Of a stretch of 54,160 bases of DNA, positions 33,680-41,326 are shown in pieces. Position 1 is the stretch's first letter; each line of letters begins with the position of its first letter. The position numbers and the translations under genes were made by a program. The notes under the pieces are model-generated. The model was not told the DNA's origin, searched no databases, and saw nothing but the letters and a program-made list of their open reading frames with translations. The DNA is from Nemertoderma westbladi (Eukaryota > Xenacoelomorpha > Nemertodermatida > Nemertodermatidae): assembly GCA_032718475.1 (NCBI GenBank), contig JAUCBJ010003262.1, forward strand, positions 1-54,160, read 5' to 3'.

Positions 33680-34640
33680 TTATAGGGAGTCCTCCAAGGA
33701 GACACACTTTGCGCCATTCTTGTTCATAATTGTTGTTGACTATGTTCTACGCATGTCCTTAGATCCTCATAATGATGATGGGGTGATGGTAACTCCACCT
33801 ACTGGCTCCAGAAGTCGAGGAAATCCTGCCAAGTACCTAACTGATCTAGACTTTGCTGATGACGTAGGAGTACTCTCAGAATCACTAGAGGGAGCCCAAC
33901 GGCTCCTCAGCTCATTAGAACATGCTGCTTCTAGTGTTGGTCTTTTTATTAACTCCAGAAAGACCAAAATTTTGACAGTTAACTTTGAAAGTCCTCAGCA
34001 AATATCTGATCGGATGAGCATAAACTCAATGACGACGGTATGCTTGAGCATGTGGACAACTTCTGTTACCTGGGATCATGGATCCAGAAGTCAGGTGAGG
34101 ACCTTCGAATACGTAAGGGAAAGGCATGGGCAGCATTGAATGGGCTTTCCAGGATTTGAAAGTCACACATTATTCATCGCAAACTTAAGGTCCGATTATT
34201 TAGAGCAGTAGTAGTTCCAGTACTCCTCTATGGGAGTCCATGCTGGGCTCTAACTGCTGAGGACACCAAACCTCTGGATGGCCCATTCACAAAAATTCTA
34301 CGCCGGGTTCACTGTGTCAAGTACAATGCACACATCTCCAACCAGACACTATATAACATTAGGGGTGTTTCATTGGTTCCCCCAAGCTTGACACTAGAAA
34401 AAAGTCGCCTCCGCCCTTTACAGGACATTGCTTTCGCCGTGAGGACCAGCCTGTGCACAACCTTGTGCTTTGGCAGCCCAATGGGGAAAATGAGCATGGT
34501 GGACAGCCAATGACTTTAGTGAGACGCCTCCTAATTGACACTGTCTAGAAGTTGCTAATAATCTCGCGAAAGTCATGGGGGATAAGGAGTTGTGGCGGTG
34601 CAACTTTGTTGATAAGCAGGGATAGCATTCTCGCTCAATA
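33680..34640 (+). pseudogene. LINE RT fragment, copy C
   Basis: The fragment begins at the GVLQGDT block of an RT (GGAGTCCTCCAAGGAGACAC, about 33688). It continues with the open frame 33720-34139 carrying LTDLDFADDVGVLSES and EGAQRLLSSLEHAA, then the post-RT region in shifted frames (VPVLLYGSPCW, LRRVHCVKYNAH, NQTLYN). Several frameshifts and an in-frame stop at GLSRI break it. It is closely related to copy B at 13508-14290 but keeps the segment missing there. All upstream sequence (endonuclease and RT fingers) is absent, as expected for 5' truncation. Confidence 0.88.
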
Positions 34641-35629
34641 CACACCCGCTGCATTGGGCTTGCCAATTGTGGATTGCATGGTGATAACAAAACGTTTTTG
34701 TAAAGATGGCATAACATCTAAATGTGAAGGTAGTGTACTCTACATTCGACAAGGTATAGAATACACACTGTAGACTGACTATACCATCGACGGGTGCGAG
34801 TCTTGTGGGTTATACTGAGAACTAACCGTAAACAGTAACTTGGGACCACATAACCTGGGGAGTCTACCGAAATAATAACACACTTAATACTTTCGGTGTC
34901 CAAAAACTAATTGTGCACGAGATCCGAATCACGCCTCACTCTAAAACACTGATTGACCATATTTCTACAAAATTTAGACCTTCTAATAAATATATTTCAG
35001 CCGTCGAGTGTTCTTACTGAATTAATTAAATATAACAAACAAAAATTCCCCTCCGATTTCCAAAAATTCGTTAACTGGTCCAACAACTGGACCCCGTCCT
35101 ACTAATTCCATCCAAATTAAAGTTCAATTTATCGTCTTTTACAATAATATCGAAACGACATGTCAAAAACACTTTCCGAAAAAATAAACAATTTCAATAT
35201 ATATCCTAAAAGCACTACGGGAGTATATTAAAAATAAGAATAGAAAATCAGCAATAAAAATAATAGCAAAAAACTTGGCAAACAATAAATTTGGCTATGC
35301 ATAGTTATAAAAATTTATAGTTTGATAGTTTAAAATTTAACCCTTATTTGTCCCGAAGGGGGGTGGGGGGGGGGGGGGGGTCATTTAAAATAAAAATATA
35401 TTTTTCTAATTCTTCTGTATCTTTGAGTCAGTTTATTGAGAAAACCGATATTTCGTGACTTTCCCTAATATTTAGTGGGCTACCCAACATAGCAAACGCC
35501 ATTTACCTTACATGGCTATGTTAGTGTTGGTGCTGTTGTCCCTTTCTAGCACCCATGTTCAGTATTCTTCGTTCAGAAAATGTCAAAAGATTTTATGGCT
35601 CACTAATATAAATTTATTTGTAGTATAAA
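34641..35629. other. intergenic DNA with poly-G tract
   Basis: No gene was found. A nearly pure G run of about 23 bp lies at 35358-35380. Short open frames on both strands lack motifs. Confidence 0.6.
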
Positions 35630-35745
35630 GTGGTTTTTAGGATGCTGATCACGACTATAGAACTCAAATAAAACATTGAAGGCAATTTTTGGTAATCTTA
35701 AATGTGCCCCGTGGGGCACGAAAAAAACAAGTAGTTCAAATCGTC
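35630..35745 (+). repeat. single unit of the TGATCAC repeat family
   Basis: AGGATGCTGATCACGACTAT, then GGTAATCTTAAATGTGCCCC, then AAAACAAGTAGTTCAAAT follow the block order of the repeats at 20810-21264. Confidence 0.6.
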
Positions 35746-35889
35746 ACCTTCAAGGCAGAACCCCCTAAGTCGATTTTTGTAGTTCTGAGATAATCGATAA
35801 AAACTGTTTATTTTTTAGAGAGATGCCTCAGTTTACTTGTTATTGTGTTTTTTGATAACTAAATATATGTAGAATTCCTATAACTAAAC

Positions 35890-36135
35890 TTTCAATTTGA
35901 TTTAGAATTACCTTTGAAATATATTGCGGTTTTTTTGTAAAATTCTGACTTATGGTGTTTTGCCAAAACAAAGGGGAACACCATTTTCTGGTATTATCCC
36001 GTAACTATACGATAGTTGCGGGGTATTGCCTAGAAAACAAGGTATCCTCAATTTGGCAAAACACCATAAGAACGAATTTTTACAAAAAACACGCAAAAAA
36101 TATCAAAAAATAGCCAAGGCGTTAAATTGTTATTA
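35890..36135. repeat. large imperfect palindrome (about 240 bp)
   Basis: The left half (GGTTTTTTTGTAAAATTCTG, CTTATGGTGTTTTGCCAAAA, TTTCTGGTATTATCCCGTAA) is the inverse of the right half (TTGCGGGGTATTGCCTAGAA, TTTGGCAAAACACCATAAGA, ACGAATTTTTACAAAAAACA). The centre is near 36012 (AACTATACGATAGTTG). It encodes no protein and ends about 45 bp before the insertion site of element 2. It could be a MITE or foldback element. Confidence 0.85.
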
Positions 36136-36179
36136 GCTAATACGTGATATCTAACATGTTAACTAGCACATGATCAGGT

Positions 36180-36184
36180 GTTAG
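36180..36184. repeat. target-site duplication of element 2, left (GTTAG)
   Basis: GTTAG directly precedes the left LTR, and the same 5 bp directly follow the right LTR (52928-52932). LTR edges were set independently by where the two copies stop matching, so the duplication supports those edges. Confidence 0.92.
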
Positions 36185-38108
36185 TAATTGAAGAGATACG
36201 CCTATTCCTACTATCGGAAGAGACGGTAACAATACCTGCAATATCCTACTGTAAAGTTTGTAAATCAAATCATAAATCCGACCTCCTCACCAAAACAGTA
36301 AACTCTAAGTAAGCGAATATATTGCAGTATCGATCTCTTATAACCGGTGAGGCAGAAAACAGTCTACGAGCAGACAAACTTCGATAAAACAAAATCCCGC
36401 GCAGCGAATCCTAAAATCAGGCTGACTCACTGACGGACTAAGGGGCTCGTATACTTTGCCGCGGTGTGATTTATATGGTTGGGCAAAGGGACGCTAGCTA
36501 GGTATAGAGCAGATTTGGAGATGTCTAACTAGCGGGCAAAGCACAGTACGGACAAAGTTAATTTTATATATTTCGAGGTGTAAATAATTTCTAACGCGCG
36601 TGTGTTAATTCTGAACGGTCAAAACAGTTTTGCTCCTTCACATATATAATTACTGGGTACGGTGTGCATTTTACGAATATTCTAATTTTGTAACTTGTAG
36701 GTCCAATACTCACGAATGGTAAGGTTCCTTCCCCTCTTGCGTATTTCCAGGACTCAAATTCAGGCATAAGGTTAATACTACGCCCAGAATTCGGCAATTT
36801 TAGGTACCAGGTCCCTGATACTAAGAAGAGATGTGTTAGTTTACTACTGTAGGCGTACAGGTACTAATAGCTATCCTGGCTCCTATCTAGAATTTTAGTC
36901 ACCCAGGTAGTCCGGGTAACTTCCTATTAGGGCGTTGGCGGGGACACGGTAGATGTTAGTATATCCCTGATAGCCTCAATTTATTTGCGCCTAGTGTAAA
37001 CTGCCCTACCGCCTGAACGGTACAATCCCAATTCAGGTGAAAACACAGCAACCCCCCTAGCCTACAAGTTCTGATGTAATGGACACTGTCGTACTGCAAA
37101 TAGTCGCACACACACCTGTACTTAGCAAGAGTTAAGCGTACAGTTTGCTGCACCCTAACCAATGTGTATGCCTTGTACCGGTGTGCCTACGTCCTATCTG
37201 CGTACTAGTATCTGCTCTCTCTCCCTCCCCCCCGTAGGAATGTGAAGGTCTACTGTGGGTTTTCCTGAATCAAGACAGTACAGTCCCTATGATGTAATTT
37301 TAGGCTTGCAGCGTGTCACTACGTCTACCTTTTGATCTTTTGGTCTTATACTTAGGTAGCAAGGATCGAACGCTGTCTAACCTTTCAGGCGATGGGCGAA
37401 TAACTTTAAATGGTATTGCGGGTTGTCTCTCGTCTACATTCCCGTGATGTTCCCGTTCATTGCTGCGGCCCGATCTCTAGCCGGCCATCCTGTCCCTGAG
37501 TTTGTTCACCGTAGTGAATTCATAGTAAAACAGAAAAGCTGAGAGAATATTCTGACTTTATTACAGAAGACACAATTATAATACAATGTAATCTGAGAAT
37601 AAACTAAGCACGACAGAATATTGATAAGATAATCTGAGAAAGATTGAGATATAAGATTGAGATTGTGATAACTAATGAACGAATCGCACCTTTATATACT
37701 AAATTTGTGCTGCAATCAATCGAGAAAATTCTCGATTGTTCTATGGGTTCTAACAAGGTTTTAAAGATAGCTTATTGGTCCAGCTAATATATAACTTGCA
37801 CGACATTGGTTACAATCAAATAACTACAGCCTTATTGGTACAGACAAATGCAATTAATTTGTAGCGGTTAATTTAAATGAGTTGAAATTCTGCACAAAAA
37901 ATAATTCGCACTTACTAGGATTCGAACTCGATACCTACTACACATATAATTTCCAACGCTCTACCAACTGAGCTACTGAACCACTTGACCGATAGATACA
38001 CAATAGATAGAACCAATACTAATGAGAACTCAAAGCAATCTTTACAAAGTTAATTCGAATAAAATAAAATTTTGAAAATCCACGGCATTTAGGGAATATA
38101 ATTCTATA
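36185..38108 (-). repeat. element 2 3' LTR (left), 1924 bp
   Basis: On the coding strand it begins TATAGAATTATATTCCC and ends CTTCAATTA, so the termini are TA...TA rather than TG...CA. It contains a tRNA-like segment at 37907-37982. ORFs of 68 codons inside it are duplicated in the other LTR and are not called. Confidence 0.95.
37907..37982 (-). other. tRNA-like segment in element 2 3' LTR
   Basis: This 76-nt stretch has the tRNA layout. It starts GGTTCAG, followed by an A box TAGCTCAGTTGG that fits TRGYNNARNNGG, an intact D-stem (GCTC/GAGC), a B-box-like AGTTCGAATCC with a TTCGAAT T-loop, and a CTAGTAAGTGCG end. Anticodon, T and acceptor stems pair poorly, so a functional tRNA is unlikely. 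It is a tRNA-derived or Pol III promoter-like insertion kept in both LTRs. Confidence 0.7.
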
Positions 38109-38115
38109 CCGCTCC
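38109..38115 (-). promoter_or_regulatory. candidate polypurine tract of element 2
   Basis: On the minus strand GGAGCGG directly abuts the 3' LTR. It is short but resembles GGAGCAG in the same place in element 1. Confidence 0.4.
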
Positions 38116-38403
38116 ATGAAAACAGGATATTATCGTGCATAAAATATACGGTTTTCACCAATAATCAATCAAACTATAGAATACTTAGGGCGTACTTACA
38201 TATTTACAATTAAATTTCAAACAATACTTCCCTTTTACGTAATGATTCGATACAAAAATAATTACAAATTCAAACTTTACGTAGTTAAGGCTTTACGAAG
38301 TAAGTACAATATAAATCTAAATTAAATTCACCAATATAAATCTATTGCATCTCAGATATTGCATAAATTCAAACAATTACAAATACAAATAAATGAAAAC
38401 AAT

Positions 38404-38425
38404 AAGAAAGGCTCGCGAGTCTTCC
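38404..38425 (-). repeat. CTCGCGAG-type dispersed motif, site 1
   Basis: On the coding strand GGAAGACTCGCGAGCCTTTC, followed by TTA. This is the perfect-palindrome version of the element 2 motif. Confidence 0.7.
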
Positions 38426-38922
38426 ATCTACTATTGCATCCCAAATATTGCATAAATTTAAGTAATTACAAATACTTTCGTACCTAAATGTGGATTGCAT
38501 AAGTTTGGAATAATTACAAATATGAGTCTTTCTGAGCACAAAATTTTCTATCTAATGAAACTTTCTATTTCACTGTAAATACAAATGCTGCTTATAAAAT
38601 ATAAATTGCATAATATTCGGAACAATATAAATTGCATAAGTTCGGAATAATATAAATTGCATAAGTTCGAAATAATCACGTAAATATAAAATATAAATTC
38701 TTACTAAATATAAATCTTACTAAATATAAGTCTTTACTTAAATATAAATATAAACTGCATAAGTTTAGAATAATATAAACCTTTTGCATCTCAAATGTGA
38801 AACATAAATCTTTCAAATATAAGTTCCTTCTAAACTTTCTAAATTTCATAAATTCGGAACAATACAAATTGCATAAGTTTTCTAAATATAAAACATATAA
38901 TTCAAAATAAATCACAAATCAT

Positions 38923-38944
38923 AAGAAAGGCCCACGAGTCTTCC
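38923..38944 (-). repeat. CTCGCGAG-type dispersed motif, site 2
   Basis: On the coding strand GGAAGACTCGTGGGCCTTTC, followed by TTA. It lies just after the stop of the zinc-knuckle ORF. Confidence 0.65.
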
Positions 38945-38964
38945 GTCCACCCTTGCCCTCCCTT

Positions 38965-40479
38965 TTATCGCTTAGTAGATCGAGCCCTGCCGCGTCCTCG
39001 AAAACTGCGCACAGGTGACTTTGCTCGCGATATGGGACTAATGGGGCGAGTCACTGGTTTACTTGGGACGTTGAGAGACGGTGCAACTATTTCCTCGCAA
39101 ATTCGTCTATTTGGCATCCCAAAACCTCGACCAATTCCTCGTGACCGATCAGTTGTTGCTACAGTTGGTAGAACGTCTGGGAACGCGTGAGAAGTGGACG
39201 ACGCAGACCCAAGAGTAGCTTGCGCCCCCTGTTGATCAGCTGGTGTATGTCCCGATCCTCCTACCGGTTCTCTTGGAAGTGATACCGTATCCCGAGTAAC
39301 TCGAATGGTCGGCTCAACTCCCTTGCGTTCTTCTACATTAATAATTTTCTTTAATTGTTGGCCCACCTTCTGGACCCGTATGATCCTACCCTGCCCGTCC
39401 TCCCGAGGGTGACGTGCAGACGGCGCAACCGGAGTGGCTGGTATATTTGTCGCCTCTAGGACCTCTTCTTCCTCGAATACGCTCGCTCGTATACGTTTAT
39501 GGTAAAACGCGGCTCGGTACGCCCATGCGACGGTTAACCAAGCTCCCTTGTTCCGCTTTTCAGTTCGGAAACGATCGAATTCACCATACGTAATCCGATT
39601 AACGACTTTCTGAAAATTCCACGTGTTTTTGTTATCCGGGTGAATCTGTAACAGATACTCGCGCACCACTCGGAATCCGCTGTCGTGGGGCAAAATATCG
39701 ACAACCTCGATAAGTTCGTCATATTGAGGCATAGCGGAGATATATCCTTCCGACATCATCGTTTGAGGATTTACCGCCCAAAATCCGAGATGCGCTCTCA
39801 TCGGAAACCGTCTTCTTTGTGCCGATACATGTTCGTCGGCTAAATCTTCCCACTCATCAAATAACTTCCTCACGAGTTTTACAGATTCGTGTTCATAAGG
39901 TATGTCCCTTAGTTGGCATTCAGATGCTCGATGTCCCTTTATATTGCAATAAGTACATTGAGCCATAAATCTCCAGCAAGTATAAAAGGTATGAGACCCT
40001 TGATCCCCACACCATCCACAGATTAGCTGAGTCGTAGTAATGTGCTTTCCACTGCACTTTGCCATATGATGTCCAGCGACGCCACATTTACTACACATCG
40101 TATTGGCAGGGTACCACACTCGTTCGTATATAAGATCTCCAATCGGTCGAGCGCTTCCTCCCATACTATAATCGTAATCATCTGGGTCTATGGGTTGGTA
40201 GGTTTCTGAAGGTTGTAGGCAAACTATAGCATCTGTTGCTTCAAGTTGTCGAATCTCCGTCTGAGATTTCTTCGGGAGGTTCCTTTCTATCTCAAGAAGT
40301 TCCTCTAAAGGATCGTCGGCGATCGTAGTAGTTACTTCGAATTCATCACCAAGGTGACCGATAGGCGCGCGCGTCTGCCGTGATTCATCCGTAATTTCCA
40401 CGATACGTTCTCCTTCATAGGGTAACAATGTAAACATAGATGGTCTTTCGATAAGAGATCCCGCACAGCGAAGATACAC
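38965..40479 (-). CDS. element 2 accessory ORF with three zinc knuckles (504 aa or longer)
   Basis: This lies in the env position, between pol and the 3' LTR. Residues (from the GTG at 40479) show three CCHC units: C129-x2-C132-x4-H137-x4-C142, C154-x2-C157-x5-H163-x4-C168 and C175-x2-C178-x4-H183-x4-C188. An alpha/beta-looking central region (about 195-335) follows, then a low-complexity linker and an Arg-rich end SFRGRGRARSTKR. No signal peptide or transmembrane segment is visible, so it is not an envelope protein. It looks like a second nucleic-acid-binding protein. The frame has no ATG before codon 15 (40437) but is open back to 40626, overlapping the ATG-initiated frame 40667-40332. A -1 shift or splicing may therefore join them. 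I recognise no homologue. The Cys/His units support RNA or DNA binding by family knowledge. Confidence 0.75.
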   Translation of the reverse strand: MYLRCAGSLIERPSMFTLLPYEGERIVEITDESRQTRAPIGHLGDEFEVTTTIADDPLEELLEIERNLPKKSQTEIRQLEATDAIVCLQPSETYQPIDPDDYDYSMGGSARPIGDLIYERVWYPANTMCSKCGVAGHHMAKCSGKHITTTQLICGWCGDQGSHTFYTCWRFMAQCTYCNIKGHRASECQLRDIPYEHESVKLVRKLFDEWEDLADEHVSAQRRRFPMRAHLGFWAVNPQTMMSEGYISAMPQYDELIEVVDILPHDSGFRVVREYLLQIHPDNKNTWNFQKVVNRITYGEFDRFRTEKRNKGAWLTVAWAYRAAFYHKRIRASVFEEEEVLEATNIPATPVAPSARHPREDGQGRIIRVQKVGQQLKKIINVEERKGVEPTIRVTRDTVSLPREPVGGSGHTPADQQGAQATLGSASSTSHAFPDVLPTVATTDRSRGIGRGFGMPNRRICEEIVAPSLNVPSKPVTRPISPISRAKSPVRSFRGRGRARSTKR

Positions 40480-40667
40480 GTCTCGAAATATGCTAAATCC
40501 TGCTCGAGTAAAGGCATTGCTGTCTTTGCGAGCTTCGCTGTACTTTCTGATAATTCCTTTATACCAAATATAGTGTAGTCTTTGGCTCCAAATCTTTCGA
40601 ATGGCGCTGCTGCCTCCTCTTGGATATCATATCCCCATCTCGGCTCTCCTTGTATCCCTTTCTCCAT
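40332..40667 (-). CDS. element 2 accessory ORF, N-terminal part in alternative frame (111 aa)
   Basis: This starts at a true ATG (MEKGIQGEPRWGYD...), 660 bp after the polyprotein stop. Its first 80 residues look protein-like (FGAKDYTIFGIKEL), while the last 30 look like out-of-frame sequence. The zinc-knuckle frame overlaps it for about 290 nt at offset -1. The most economical reading is that residues 1 to about 75 are the real N-terminus of the zinc-knuckle protein and that a frameshift (programmed, or a 1-nt mutation) lies at about 40450-40500. I found no textbook slippery heptamer at the crossing. Confidence 0.55.
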   Translation of the reverse strand: MEKGIQGEPRWGYDIQEEAAAPFERFGAKDYTIFGIKELSESTAKLAKTAMPLLEQDLAYFETCIFAVRDLLSKDHLCLHCYPMKENVSWKLRMNHGRRARLSVTLVMNSK

Positions 40668-41326
40668 AATTAGGGGTGTAGTTACATAATCATTACTACT
40701 AGAGGGAATACAACAGAGTTTGTAGTTAGTTGTGAGGAGACGTGAGAGTTTCGTCTGCCCTTTGGGCTCGACAACGCTCTAACCTCCTACCCATAGCCTA
40801 AGATCTAGGGTTTCGTTAATGACACGCTGCTTCTTATCTAAAATTTTTTGCCGAAATAAAAACGAATTTGGGCTAAACTGGCTGTGAGTCTAAAATACTC
40901 ACTTTTTGATCCCAAACTATTATCAGAAAATAAGCAGTCAAGAATTAGTAATACATATAGGGGAGTCTATTTTGACGTAACTTATTGAAACAAGACCGTG
41001 TAAAATTTTATTAAAATTTTAAGAAAGGCTCGCAAGTCTTCCTCTCTTGTTTCTCTAATTTTAAGTTCCACCCGACTGTACCCTGAAATCTATTCACTGG
41101 AGAAAATTTTAAAAATTTTTCAAATCCAAATGGATTGTCTAAAATTTCGAAAATGTCTCAATATTGTGAGTTCCAAGTAGAATTCCATTTCTTATACCTA
41201 CAAATCCCGCTCCTATGTGACACATAAGGGTACTACCCTCAATGTTCACATATAAAGACAATGGAATTCTACCGCTGTCCTTACTACGGTGTACAGGTAC
41301 GTGGAAATCTATTTGTAAACTCCTAA
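40668..41326. other. element 2 spacer between polyprotein and accessory ORF
   Basis: The tract is non-coding. It holds one copy of the CTCGCGAG-type motif (41021-41042). A splice acceptor for a subgenomic accessory mRNA would be expected here but cannot be chosen by eye. Confidence 0.5.
41021..41042 (-). repeat. CTCGCGAG-type dispersed motif, site 3
   Basis: On the coding strand GGAAGACTTGCGAGCCTTTC, followed by TT. The surrounding 27 nt, including CAAGAGA upstream, are the same as at site 4 inside the polyprotein gene. Confidence 0.7.

Larger units (their letters stand above)
38116..38964. repeat. element 2 AT-rich repetitive tract upstream of 3' LTR
   Basis: Irregular repeats of AATATAAATTGCATAAGTTC and ATTGCATAA(A)TT occur from about 38330 to 38900. 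The sequence is non-coding. Two copies of the CTCGCGAG-type motif lie within it at 38404-38425 and 38923-38944. Confidence 0.75.

Noticed and set aside
36591-37162. 68-codon ORFs duplicated at 51411-51982
   Set aside because: They lie inside the LTRs of element 2. Duplication reflects LTR identity and not conservation.
37907-37982. Functional tRNA gene
   Set aside because: Only the D-arm, the T-loop and the A and B boxes are intact. Acceptor, anticodon and T stems do not pair, so it is reported as tRNA-like only.
38965-40479. Retroviral-type envelope gene
   Set aside because: No signal peptide, transmembrane helix, furin-type site or glycoprotein features are present. The zinc knuckles point to nucleic-acid binding.
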